From Corynebacterium sp. (lineage in GTDB: Bacteria > Actinomycetota > Actinomycetes > Mycobacteriales > Mycobacteriaceae), in the NCBI RefSeq assembly GCF_022712275.1, contig NZ_JALAGU010000025.1, positions 1 to 22,589 of the forward strand: a DNA stretch of 22,589 nucleotides. Reading direction: 5' to 3'. Of the stretch, positions 1 through 7,380 are shown in pieces (positions within the stretch are counted from its first letter, which is position 1; each line of letters starts with the position of its first letter). The notes under the pieces were generated by a model. That model had not been told where the DNA came from, did not search any database, and saw nothing but the letters and a program-made list of their open reading frames with translations. A program made the translations under genes and the position numbers.

Positions 1-104
1 ACCGACAGAACAGACCTGAGATTCAGTATTTAACACGCAGTCACCCACGTGCCGGCACCAACCCAAGTCACCATCTGCCGACCATGCGACAAAAAACTTG
101 ATTC

Positions 105-133
105 ATCACGCTATTGAGTTCTCAAACAACATC
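105..133 (-). promoter_or_regulatory. rRNA operon leader element (boxA-like antitermination region)
   Basis: Read on the minus strand, this stretch contains GTTGTTTGAGAACTCAATAG. This closely resembles the conserved element of actinobacterial rRNA precursors, the counterpart of the Bacillus TGTTCTTTGAAAACT boxA, which binds the Nus antitermination complex. The element also occurs in 16S-23S spacers. Here the DNA upstream on the same strand is galK rather than a 16S gene, so a 5' leader fits better. A T6 run follows about 10 nt downstream. The 16S gene itself would lie left of position 1 and is not visible, so its presence is inferred. Confidence 0.65.
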
Positions 134-149
134 CGCACACCACTACCTG

Positions 150-166
150 CCAGGGCCGGGCCCTGG
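150..166 (-). repeat. Short GC-rich inverted repeat between galK and the rRNA leader element
   Basis: A perfect inverted repeat, CCAGGGCC / GGCCCTGG with one central base, lies between the galK stop and the boxA-like element. It could be a weak galK terminator, although no T run follows on the minus strand. It could also be a stem in the rRNA leader, if the promoter at 188-216 is real. The sequence does not decide between these. Confidence 0.4.
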
Positions 167-187
167 TTGCTCGCGGCGACTTCACCT

Positions 188-216
188 AATGTACACACCG
201 CCGTAATACAGAGCAA
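188..216 (-). promoter_or_regulatory. Candidate rRNA operon promoter
   Basis: On the minus strand TTGCTC (211-216) and TACATT (188-193) are separated by exactly 17 bp. Transcription would start near 181, about 50 bp ahead of the boxA-like element. The -35 box begins only about 10 bp after the galK stop codon. Hexamer matches to the sigma-A consensus are moderate (3 of 6 and 4 of 6), so the call rests mainly on spacing and on position before the leader element. Confidence 0.4.
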
Positions 217-225
217 CTGTGCTGG

Positions 226-1566
226 TCAGGTGGCAATTCGGCGAGCTCCGTCTGAGGGGACGGCGGTGAAGAAGGTCGGCTCCGGCAGTCCACGAGACGC
301 AGCAGCGTCGACGACTGCCGTTGCAACGGCCACGGTCTCCCCTGCCGGCACCAGCGCGATGACGCTGCCGCCGAAGCCACCACCGGTCATCCGGGCTCCC
401 AGAGCTCCGGCGGCCAGCGCGGACTCCTGGGCGCTGTCGAGTTCCGGCACCGTGACCTCGAACAGGTCCCGCAGGCTCTCATGACTGCCGTTCATCATCT
501 GCCCCAGCAACGCAGCAGTCTCGGTCGTCAGTCGTCCACTCTCCTTGAGAGACGTCACAGTGACGTCTGCCGTGCGGTGGATCTCGCCGATGATATGCCG
601 GATCCGCCGGTGTGCAGTGGCCGTCCGCTCCTCCAGATCTCCCTCCAGCAGCTCTTCTGCCTCCGGGGATACAGCCCAGGTGTCGACAATTCTCTCGAGC
701 TCACGGCGTCCTTCGGCCCCGGGGTTCTCTGCGAGGAATCCACCGACTGTGCCGTGCCCCGCGACCCGGCCCACCGCATCCACGACACCTCGCCGCGAGG
801 CGTACTGACCGTCAGCCAGGCGGTGCGGGGCATTGGTGTTGATGATCAGCAGCGCCAGGCCGGCACTCTCAAGGTCACAGGGGACGAGGTCCACCGTGTC
901 GTGGAGGAAGTCGACGGCGAGCACCTCTCCGTCAGCACCGTAGAAGGAACTACGCTGGTCCAGACCACCGGTGGAGGCTCCCACCACCTCATTCTCCGCC
1001 CGCATGCAGACGGTCACGAGGTGGGCGGTCTCCGCAGCCTCCGGTGCCCGGCCGAGTGACAGTTCACAGGCCGCCAGGGCCACCGAGCACTCCAGGGCCG
1101 CCGAGCTGGACAGCCCCGCACCCAGCGGCACATCCGAGACCAGGGCGATGTCGAGACCGTCGCAGTCGGGGATGACTCCGTCCTGCACACCGGCCCACAC
1201 CGCACCTGCGGCATATCCCGCCCAGCCCTCCGGGGAACCCGGACCGACCTCGGACAGTGCGATGCTGATCTCCTGAGGGGTTTCGGATCCCGGGACAAGC
1301 GACACGAGTCGGAGGACGCCGTCGTCACGGCGCCCGACAGCGGCCGCGGTGCACTGCGGCAGAGCGAACGGAAGGGAGACCCCTCCGGCGTAGTCGACAT
1401 GCTCACCGATGAGGTTCACCCGGCCCGGTGCCACCCACACACCCTCGCAGGACCGGTCTTCGCCGAAGACGGTGTGGAACAGCGTCTGCGCATCGGTGGC
1501 GAGAACCCCGGTGTCCCGGGCCTGCCACCAGTCGAGGGAGCTCCCCTCCCCTGTCTGTCCGCTCAC
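226..1566 (-). CDS. galK: Galactokinase
   Basis: GHMP-family kinase that phosphorylates alpha-D-galactose at C1 with ATP, the second step of the Leloir pathway; cytosolic. The galactokinase signature GRVNLIGEHVDY is at residues 48-59, with Val where the family usually has Thr or Ile. The ATP-binding loop GAGLSSSAALE is at 149-159, the segment with the catalytic Asp (GLDQ, D203) at 201-204, and the C-terminal glycine motif TGGGFGGS near 395-402. At 446 aa it is longer than the usual 380-400 aa, with extra length spread between motifs. The ATG start overlaps the galT stop in a 4-bp ATGA, so translation is probably coupled. It is the last gene of the galactose operon. Identity is secure. Confidence 0.96.
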   Translation of the reverse strand: MSGQTGEGSSLDWWQARDTGVLATDAQTLFHTVFGEDRSCEGVWVAPGRVNLIGEHVDYAGGVSLPFALPQCTAAAVGRRDDGVLRLVSLVPGSETPQEISIALSEVGPGSPEGWAGYAAGAVWAGVQDGVIPDCDGLDIALVSDVPLGAGLSSSAALECSVALAACELSLGRAPEAAETAHLVTVCMRAENEVVGASTGGLDQRSSFYGADGEVLAVDFLHDTVDLVPCDLESAGLALLIINTNAPHRLADGQYASRRGVVDAVGRVAGHGTVGGFLAENPGAEGRRELERIVDTWAVSPEAEELLEGDLEERTATAHRRIRHIIGEIHRTADVTVTSLKESGRLTTETAALLGQMMNGSHESLRDLFEVTVPELDSAQESALAAGALGARMTGGGFGGSVIALVPAGETVAVATAVVDAAASRGLPEPTFFTAVPSDGARRIAT

Positions 1567-2738
1567 TGCGCGTCCTCCCAGACCTCACGGAAACGCCCGG
1601 CGATGCGCTCCGGGGTCGTGTCACTGATCCACGCTCCCAGTGCCGACTCCGAACCGGCGAGGAACTTCATCCGGTTCGGTGAGCGCATGAGGGAGAACAA
1701 CTGCAGGTGGAGGCGTCCTTCGCCACGCAGCCGTTCCTGCTCCCCGGTGAGACGGGACTGGACCGGCGCCTGATTCCAGGCGGCGATGTAGGGGGTACGT
1801 TCGACTCCCTCGAAGTAGCGGTCCACGGCCGAATAGAGGTTCTTCAGCAGTGCCGGGAGTTCGTTGAGCTCCTCGTCGGTCAACCCGGTGAAATCACCCA
1901 CCGCCCGATTCGGCACAACCATTGCCTCCACCGGCCATTTGGCGGCAGCGGGGACGAACACGGTGAAGTGCAGTGTCTCGGTGATGATCCGTTCACCGGA
2001 ACGACGCTCAGCGTCGAGGAGGTCGTCGAAGAGGTCGCGTCCGGTCGAGGCCCGGTGGGCCACGGCCTGCTCGAGGATCCGCTGCGAGCGCGGTGGAACG
2101 AAAGGGTAACTGTAGATCTGCCCGTGCGGGTGCTGCAGCGTCACCCCGATCTCCTCACCACGGTTCTCGAACGGCGCCACCTGGACCACACGATCGATCG
2201 CCGAAAGTGTCGCGGTCCGGTGACGCCAGGCCTCGATGACCGTGCGGATGCGGGACAGCGGCAGGTCACGGAAGGACTTCGACGAATCCGGGGTGAAGCA
2301 GATGACCTCGCACCGTGCCTTCGCAGGACGCCGCGGGAAGATCTCCTCGCCGTCGACCTGCCAGTCGTATTCTTCCGGGTTCTCCGGCATCGCGATACGC
2401 GTGGAGAACGACGGGAACCGGTTCTCGAAGACCACCACGTCGTAGTCGGTGGAGGGGATCTCCGTCGGGAGATGTCCCGGAGTAGCCGGAGCGAGCGGGT
2501 TCTCGTTCGCCGGCGGCATGAAGGTCCGGTTGTTGCGGTGGGCGGCGTAGGTGACCCACTCCCCGGTCAGCGGGTCCCGGCGCATCTCGGACTCGGTCAC
2601 CGAACCCGGCAGGTCCCGGGGATCGGTGAGTTCGCGGGTGACTTCTCCGGACAGGACGTCGGCGGAGTCATCGAAGTAGATGAGCTCGCGTCCGTCCGCA
2701 AGGTGGGTCGCCGTGATCTTGAGCGGATGGTCGGTCAC
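1563..2738 (-). CDS. galT: Galactose-1-phosphate uridylyltransferase
   Basis: Transfers UMP from UDP-glucose to galactose-1-phosphate, giving UDP-galactose and glucose-1-phosphate. The protein has 391 aa. The active-site HPHGQ motif is at residues 203-207, with H205 as the expected uridylylated nucleophile. RRDPLTGEWV near 53-62 and the HIT-superfamily fold motifs agree with the GalT family. Its ATG overlaps the stop of the small membrane protein gene by 4 bp (ATGA), and its own stop overlaps galK in the same way. The product needs GalE to recycle UDP-glucose, and no galE is present in this window. Confidence 0.96.
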   Translation of the reverse strand: MTDHPLKITATHLADGRELIYFDDSADVLSGEVTRELTDPRDLPGSVTESEMRRDPLTGEWVTYAAHRNNRTFMPPANENPLAPATPGHLPTEIPSTDYDVVVFENRFPSFSTRIAMPENPEEYDWQVDGEEIFPRRPAKARCEVICFTPDSSKSFRDLPLSRIRTVIEAWRHRTATLSAIDRVVQVAPFENRGEEIGVTLQHPHGQIYSYPFVPPRSQRILEQAVAHRASTGRDLFDDLLDAERRSGERIITETLHFTVFVPAAAKWPVEAMVVPNRAVGDFTGLTDEELNELPALLKNLYSAVDRYFEGVERTPYIAAWNQAPVQSRLTGEQERLRGEGRLHLQLFSLMRSPNRMKFLAGSESALGAWISDTTPERIAGRFREVWEDAQ

Positions 2739-3037
2739 CGGTCTTCACCTTCCGGCCCCTCCGGCAGTGCGTCCTCATCGATGAGGGACTCGTCGACGAC
2801 GACCGGGTTGAGCCTGGACCAGAAGACGAAGACCGCGGCCACGATCACGAGGACCAGACCGGTCCAGAGGTTGTCGGCCGAGGACTTGTCGGCACCGGTG
2901 TCCGGGTTCACGCCCGGATCCAGCACAGCCGAGCAGATCAGCAGGATGATGCCGTAGATGCCGAGCAGGGCGGCGATGATGTTGCGGATGTCGAAGGCAC
3001 CCGCCTTGTGCACTGTGTTCTGTGTGTTGTCGGACAT
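2735..3037 (-). CDS. Small two-helix membrane protein of the galactose operon, function unknown
   Basis: A 100-aa protein with two predicted membrane helices, about residues 17-40 and 57-78. They are separated by a short polar loop rich in Asp, Gly and Ser, and the C-terminal tail is acidic (roughly 80-100, DE-rich and ending in EGEDR). I do not recognise an enzymatic domain. It lies 28 bp after the symporter stop and overlaps galT by 4 bp, so it is expressed with both. An AGAGA ribosome site precedes its ATG. I infer a membrane partner of the symporter or a stability factor from position and size only; no motif proves this. Confidence 0.85.
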   Translation of the reverse strand: MSDNTQNTVHKAGAFDIRNIIAALLGIYGIILLICSAVLDPGVNPDTGADKSSADNLWTGLVLVIVAAVFVFWSRLNPVVVDESLIDEDALPEGPEGEDR

Positions 3038-3065
3038 TGGTTATCTCTCTGTCTCGGTCGACGGC

Positions 3066-4727
3066 TCAGTGGAAGATCACGTTGAGGGCGATGACCATGA
3101 CCAGGCAGATCACGCCCAGTGGCACGGTGCGCCGGTACCACGGCATGGTCTTCTCCTCCGGATCCTCCAGCTGCGCCTTCGGGGTCACGGACTTGACGAA
3201 GCCGACCAGTTCCTCGTCCGACTTGGGCTCGGTGAAGGAGGTGACGATGACGGAGACCAGGATATCGACGACGAAGGCCAGGCCGGCGGCGACGAAGGCT
3301 GTGCCCTGTCCCGGAAGGTCGACCAGCGGGTCGGATCCCAGCGAGAACGCCCAGAAGATGATCGCGGCGGCGGTACCGGCGACCAGGCCGGACCAACCGG
3401 CGTGGGGCGTCATCCGCTTCCAGAACATACCGAGGAGGAAGGTGGCGAACAGCGGGGCGTTGAAGAAGCCGAACAACGTCTGCAGGTAGTCCATGATGTT
3501 GCCGAAATTGTTGGCGATCAGCGCGGTACCCACGGCGATGACCGTCGCCGCGACCGTCGCCCAGCGACCGACCTTGAGGTAGTAGCCGTCCTCCCGGTCC
3601 TTGACCACGTAGGACTGCCACAGGTCGTAGCTGAACACCGTGTTGAACGCGGAGATGTTCGCCGCCATACCGGCCATGAACGCGGCCAGCAGACCGGCGA
3701 TCGCGACGCCGAGCAGACCGTTGGGCAGCAGGTCGCGCATCAGATAGAGCAGGGCGTCATTCGGCTCGGCATCCCCACCCTCCTGAAGCGCACTGACCAG
3801 CACACCGGCGATCATGCCGGGGACGATGACGATGAAGGGGATGAACATCTTCGGGAAGGCACCGATGATCGGAGTCTTCCTGGCAGAGCCGAGAGACTCG
3901 GACGCCATGGCACGCTGCACCTCGACGAAGTTCGTGGTCCAGTAACCGAAGGAGAGCACGAAGCCGAGGCCGAAGACGATACCGATGACCGAGAGCACCG
4001 GGCTCTCGAAGCCGGAGAGTTCCTGGGCGGGCCAGGCGTGATTCTGGAAGTCGTTGACCTTGTCCTTCAGTCCGCCCCAGCCACCGACCTTGTTCAGGCC
4101 GATGATCGTCAGCGGTGCAAGGCCGGCGACGATGACGAAGAACTGGAGCACCTCGGTGTAGATCGCGGCGGAAAGCCCACCGAGGGTGATGTAGCAGAGC
4201 ACGATCGCGGCAGCGACCAGGAGCGTGACCCACAGTGGCCAGCCGAGCAGGGCGTTGACCACCTTGGCCAGCAGCACGAGGTTCACACCGGCGATGAGCA
4301 GCTGGGCGATGGCGAAGGACAGAGCGTTCACCAGGTGTGCGCCGGTGCCGAAACGACGGCGCATGAACTCGGGCACCGACCGGACCTTCGAGCCGTAGTA
4401 GAAGGGCATCATGACGATGCCGAGGAAGATCATCGCCGGGATGGCACCGATCCAGAAGTAGTGCATCGTCTGCATGCCGTACTCGACGCCGTTGGCGGAC
4501 ATGCCGATGATCTCGACGGCTCCGAGGTTGGCGGAGACGAAGGCCAGGCCGGTGACCCAGGCCGGCAGTCCGCGGCCGGAAAGGAAGAAGTCGATGGAGC
4601 TGGACACCCGTCGCTTCGCAGCCCAGCCGATGCCGAGGACGAAGGCGAAGAAGAGGGCGACCAGCGCGTAATCGACCCAGCTGGCGTCAAGCCGCAGGGA
4701 GGATGACGCTGTGTATGCGGTCTCCAT
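3066..4727 (-). CDS. SSS-family (SLC5-like) solute symporter, probable sugar transporter
   Basis: A 553-aa membrane protein with about 13-14 hydrophobic segments and the landmarks of the sodium:solute symporter family: SANLGAVEIIGMS (65-77, first unwound helix), RSVPEFMRRRFG (116-127), GGLSAAIYTEVLQ (183-195) and WTTNFVEVQR (263-272). Position between galM and galT makes galactose the likely substrate. Compared from memory with Vibrio vSGLT, Tyr262 and Lys293 match binding-site residues, but the positions of Gln69, Glu88 and Asn260 appear as Glu72, Phe91 and Ser259. The Na2-site serines appear as Ala351 and Gly352. Substrate and coupling ion are therefore less certain than the family. The gene lies 64 bp downstream of galM, with only a weak AGAAAGAA ribosome site. 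Confidence 0.9.
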   Translation of the reverse strand: METAYTASSSLRLDASWVDYALVALFFAFVLGIGWAAKRRVSSSIDFFLSGRGLPAWVTGLAFVSANLGAVEIIGMSANGVEYGMQTMHYFWIGAIPAMIFLGIVMMPFYYGSKVRSVPEFMRRRFGTGAHLVNALSFAIAQLLIAGVNLVLLAKVVNALLGWPLWVTLLVAAAIVLCYITLGGLSAAIYTEVLQFFVIVAGLAPLTIIGLNKVGGWGGLKDKVNDFQNHAWPAQELSGFESPVLSVIGIVFGLGFVLSFGYWTTNFVEVQRAMASESLGSARKTPIIGAFPKMFIPFIVIVPGMIAGVLVSALQEGGDAEPNDALLYLMRDLLPNGLLGVAIAGLLAAFMAGMAANISAFNTVFSYDLWQSYVVKDREDGYYLKVGRWATVAATVIAVGTALIANNFGNIMDYLQTLFGFFNAPLFATFLLGMFWKRMTPHAGWSGLVAGTAAAIIFWAFSLGSDPLVDLPGQGTAFVAAGLAFVVDILVSVIVTSFTEPKSDEELVGFVKSVTPKAQLEDPEEKTMPWYRRTVPLGVICLVMVIALNVIFH

Positions 4728-4791
4728 GATGTGCGTTGTTCTTTCTGGTCGGGGAATCGGCGAATACGTCAGGCAGGGGTTCGGACGACGG

Positions 4792-5733
4792 TCAGCCGTC
4801 GAGCACCCGGACCGCCCAGCGGCAGGTGAGTACCTCCCCCGGTTCCAGCCACGTCAGGTCGGTGCCGGAGTTCAGTGCATCCGGCGGGGCGGTCATCGGT
4901 TCGACGGCGACCGCCCGTCCGCCGGGCTGTCCCGGGTAGGGCATCCCCCATGCCTCGTCCGGGGTGAAGACCTGGAACCACCGGAGTTCCGGGGAAGTCT
5001 CCAGGAGGACGCCACGGCCCCCGGTGTCGCGGAGGGTGAAGACCACCGGGCCCGCCCCGGGGACATGCAGGCAGTGGTCGAGGAGGCGTCCGGCCATCGG
5101 GGTCTCCGGGTCCGTGAGCGCGGCAGCCTCGCCGGCGTCCGGCGTGTCATCGATCTCCTGCCCGACCGGCAGGTTCCGGTCGTCCAGCGGAAGGACGCGG
5201 TGCGCCGGGGCCGCCAGCGTGCACTCGTCGACCGGGGAGCCGAGAGCGCTGGGGTAGAGATGGAATCCGCAGGCGGCGGGAATGCGCTCAGGGGAGTCGT
5301 TCCGCAGCAGGAACTCGGCACTCAGTCCGTCCACGGCCACGCGGTAGGTGACCTCCATGTGCAGCGGCCACGGCCAGCCGGGGTGTACCCCCGGATCGAT
5401 GCTCAGCGTCACGGTGTCGTCGCCGGAGGAGGTGACGGTCCACACGGCATCGTCAACGAAGCCGTGGATCGCGTTGTCGCGGTCCGGTTCCGTGATCTCG
5501 AGAGTGTGCCGTCGGCCCGCCACCGTGAACTCACCGTCGCGGGTGCGGTTGGGCCAGGGAGCGAGCACCACATTGGCGGACAACGGTGCAGGGCCGGACT
5601 CCCCCGCTCCCCCGTACCCCTGGAGCAGGTCACACCCGTCGACGCTGAGATGCTGCGGTCCCCCGCCCCGGGGCGAGATCACCGCCCGACAACCCCCTGA
5701 GGTGAGGGTCACACTCTGGCTCAGTTGCGTCAT
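4792..5733 (-). CDS. galM: Aldose 1-epimerase (galactose mutarotase)
   Basis: Interconverts beta- and alpha-D-galactose so that GalK receives the alpha anomer. Counted from the ATG, the 313-aa protein shows substrate residues N62-R63, H90 in HGFV, catalytic acid H158 in GFHLYP and catalytic base E278 in VEPMTAPPDALN. I chose the ATG at 5733. An in-frame TTG at 5742 has a GAGGG 6 nt before it, but a TACACT -10 box overlaps that TTG and places transcription start at or next to the ATG, which suggests a leaderless message. It is the first gene of the galactose operon. Confidence 0.92.
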   Translation of the reverse strand: MTQLSQSVTLTSGGCRAVISPRGGGPQHLSVDGCDLLQGYGGAGESGPAPLSANVVLAPWPNRTRDGEFTVAGRRHTLEITEPDRDNAIHGFVDDAVWTVTSSGDDTVTLSIDPGVHPGWPWPLHMEVTYRVAVDGLSAEFLLRNDSPERIPAACGFHLYPSALGSPVDECTLAAPAHRVLPLDDRNLPVGQEIDDTPDAGEAAALTDPETPMAGRLLDHCLHVPGAGPVVFTLRDTGGRGVLLETSPELRWFQVFTPDEAWGMPYPGQPGGRAVAVEPMTAPPDALNSGTDLTWLEPGEVLTCRWAVRVLDG

Positions 5734-5741
5734 GGCACACA

Positions 5742-5747
5742 AGTGTA
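5742..5747 (-). promoter_or_regulatory. Candidate -10 box of the galactose operon (leaderless start)
   Basis: TACACT on the minus strand, 8 nt before the galM ATG, would put transcription start at about the A of the start codon. No good -35 hexamer is visible 16-19 bp upstream, which is common in corynebacterial promoters. The same arrangement occurs before three other genes in the window. Confidence 0.5.
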
Positions 5748-5809
5748 ACCCTCGCCTGACCGGTACAGGAGAACCCGGTCCGGCTAACTGAGGTTACCCT
5801 CATTCACCC

Positions 5810-7069
5810 TCAGTGCTGCACGCGTGCTCCGGCGAAACGCTTCTTGCCCTTGCGCAGGACGAGCCAGGAACCGTGCAGCAGATTCCCGGCGTCCGGCGTC
5901 CAGTCGATCTCGGAGATCCGGACGTTGTTGACGTAGGCGCCGCCCTCACTGACAGTGCGGCGGGCCGCGCCCTTCGTCTTCTCCAGTCCGGCACCGACGA
6001 GCAGGTCGAGGATCGTCGCATCTGCGGCGACCTCGGCGACCTCGGTCTCAGACAGGGCAGACGCCAGGGTCTGCTCGTCGAGCTCGGACAGCTCCGCCTT
6101 GCCGAAGAGTGCCTCGGCGGCTTTCTCGACCTTGGCCACGGCATCCTCCCCGTGCACCAGGGTGGTCATCTCACGTGCGAGGGTGCGCTGCGCCTCGCGC
6201 TTGAAAGGACGCTCCTCGACCTCGACGGCCAACCGGTCGAGCTCCTCCTGACCCAGGAAGGTGAACCAGCGCAGGTAGCGGATGACGTCCGCATCGGCGG
6301 CGTTGAGGAAGTACTGGTACCAGCTGTAGGGGCTGGTCATCTCCGGGTCGAGCCAGAGCTTGCCGCCGCCGGTGGACTTGCCGAACTTGCGTCCTTCGGA
6401 GTCGGTGACCAACGGCACGGTGAGCCCGTGCACGATCTCGCCGTCGACGCGGCGGTTGAGGTCGACACCGGAGACGATGTTGCCCCACTGATCGGAACCG
6501 CCGATCTGCAGGCGGCAGTCGTGGTTGCGGCGCAGCTGCACGTAGTCGTTGGCCTGCAGCAGCATGTAGGAGAACTCGGTGTAGGAGATGCCGTCGGACT
6601 CCAGGCGCCGCTTCACCGTGTCACGGGAGAGCATGGTGTTGAGGCTGAAGTTCTTGCCGACGTCACGGAGGAAGTCCACCACGGACATGGAACCGGTCCA
6701 GTCCATGTTGTCGGCCATGATCGCGGCGTTCTCGCCCTCGAAGGAGACGAAGGACGCCAGCTGCTTGCGGATCCGCTCCACGTTCCTGGCGGCGGTCTCC
6801 TCGGAGATCATGGAGCGCTCGCCGACGTCGCGGGGGTCACCGATCATGCCGGTGGCACCGCCGGCGAGCAGGATCGGGGTGTGGCCGGCACGCTGCAGAC
6901 GTGCGAGCATCAGCAGCGGGACAAGGTGTCCGGCGTGCAGGGAGGGCCCGGTCGGGTCGAAGCCGACGTAGGCGGTGGTGGGTGTATCCAGCTCGGTGCG
7001 CAGGGCATCGATGTCGGTGCTCTGCGCGATAAGGCCGCGCCAGGACAGGTCGTCGAGGATGTTCGACAT
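5810..7069 (-). CDS. tyrS: Tyrosyl-tRNA synthetase
   Basis: Class I aminoacyl-tRNA synthetase that charges tRNA-Tyr; 419 aa, the usual length for bacterial TyrS. Residue landmarks are the HIGH-type motif HAGH at 45-48, the tyrosine-binding segment QANDYVQL around 172-179, GGSDQWGN at 190-197, the KMSKS-type loop KFGKS at 228-232 and a C-terminal S4 RNA-binding domain from about 350. The ATG has an AAGGA site about 12 nt upstream. It lies 36 bp after the Trm112-like gene and is probably transcribed with it. Only a weak inverted repeat follows the stop. Confidence 0.97.
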   Translation of the reverse strand: MSNILDDLSWRGLIAQSTDIDALRTELDTPTTAYVGFDPTGPSLHAGHLVPLLMLARLQRAGHTPILLAGGATGMIGDPRDVGERSMISEETAARNVERIRKQLASFVSFEGENAAIMADNMDWTGSMSVVDFLRDVGKNFSLNTMLSRDTVKRRLESDGISYTEFSYMLLQANDYVQLRRNHDCRLQIGGSDQWGNIVSGVDLNRRVDGEIVHGLTVPLVTDSEGRKFGKSTGGGKLWLDPEMTSPYSWYQYFLNAADADVIRYLRWFTFLGQEELDRLAVEVEERPFKREAQRTLAREMTTLVHGEDAVAKVEKAAEALFGKAELSELDEQTLASALSETEVAEVAADATILDLLVGAGLEKTKGAARRTVSEGGAYVNNVRISEIDWTPDAGNLLHGSWLVLRKGKKRFAGARVQH

Positions 7070-7105
7070 GGGTGTTGTGGTCCTTCGGGAAAGTCTGGTC
7101 AGTTC

Positions 7106-7273
7106 TCAGGGCAGCGGCCAGGTGACCGCTTCGTCGGCGAGCAGGACGGGGATGCCGTCCTGCACCGGATAGGCGACGGAGAGCCGCGGGTTGACCAGAT
7201 AGTCCCCGTGCTCCTCCAGCGGCTGCTTGTCCTGCGGGCACACGAGAATCTCAAGAAGGCTCGGATCGATCAT
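7106..7273 (-). CDS. Trm112-like small protein (YcaR/UPF0434 type)
   Basis: A 55-aa protein that begins MIDPSLLEILVCPQDKQPLE and continues through LVNPRLSVAYPVQDGIPVLL to the end WPLP. This matches the bacterial Trm112/YcaR family in length and in its two hallmarks: LLxILVCPxxKxPL near the N terminus and AYPVxDGIPVLL near residues 34-45. Only one cysteine (C12) remains, so it cannot form the four-cysteine zinc site of eukaryotic Trm112. Relatives include activators of methyltransferases, but its partner here is unknown. The start is fixed by the ATG 7 nt after a TACACT box. The gene sits between the argH terminator and tyrS. Confidence 0.88.
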   Translation of the reverse strand: MIDPSLLEILVCPQDKQPLEEHGDYLVNPRLSVAYPVQDGIPVLLADEAVTWPLP

Positions 7274-7280
7274 GGTCAAC

Positions 7281-7286
7281 AGTGTA
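7281..7286 (-). promoter_or_regulatory. Candidate -10 box for the Trm112-like gene and tyrS (leaderless)
   Basis: TACACT on the minus strand lies 7 nt before the ATG, consistent with transcription starting at the start codon. No ribosome site is seen at normal distance. It lies just downstream of the argH hairpin, so it would start a new transcription unit. Confidence 0.5.
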
Positions 7287-7311
7287 ACTGCAGCGCATCA
7301 CGCACGCGCCG

Positions 7312-7343
7312 GAGGGCGCCCGGGTAAGACCCCGGGCGCCCTC
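7312..7343 (-). terminator. Terminator hairpin of the arginine operon
   Basis: A perfect 13-bp stem (7312-7324 pairing with 7331-7343) with a 6-nt loop begins 37 bp after the argH stop. The stem is almost entirely G+C. No U run follows on the minus strand, so it is a GC-rich hairpin without a U tract rather than a classical intrinsic terminator. Its position between argH and the next promoter supports the role. Confidence 0.75.
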
Positions 7344-7380
7344 GTCGACACCGCGGAACAGGCGAAGGATCAGCTGCGGC

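Noticed and set aside
5784..5802. A DtxR-like iron box between tyrS and galM
   Set aside because: Only about 12 of 19 positions fit the DtxR consensus and the adjoining genes are not iron genes. The short TGAGG-GTAA-CCTCA repeat could equally be a weak tyrS terminator.
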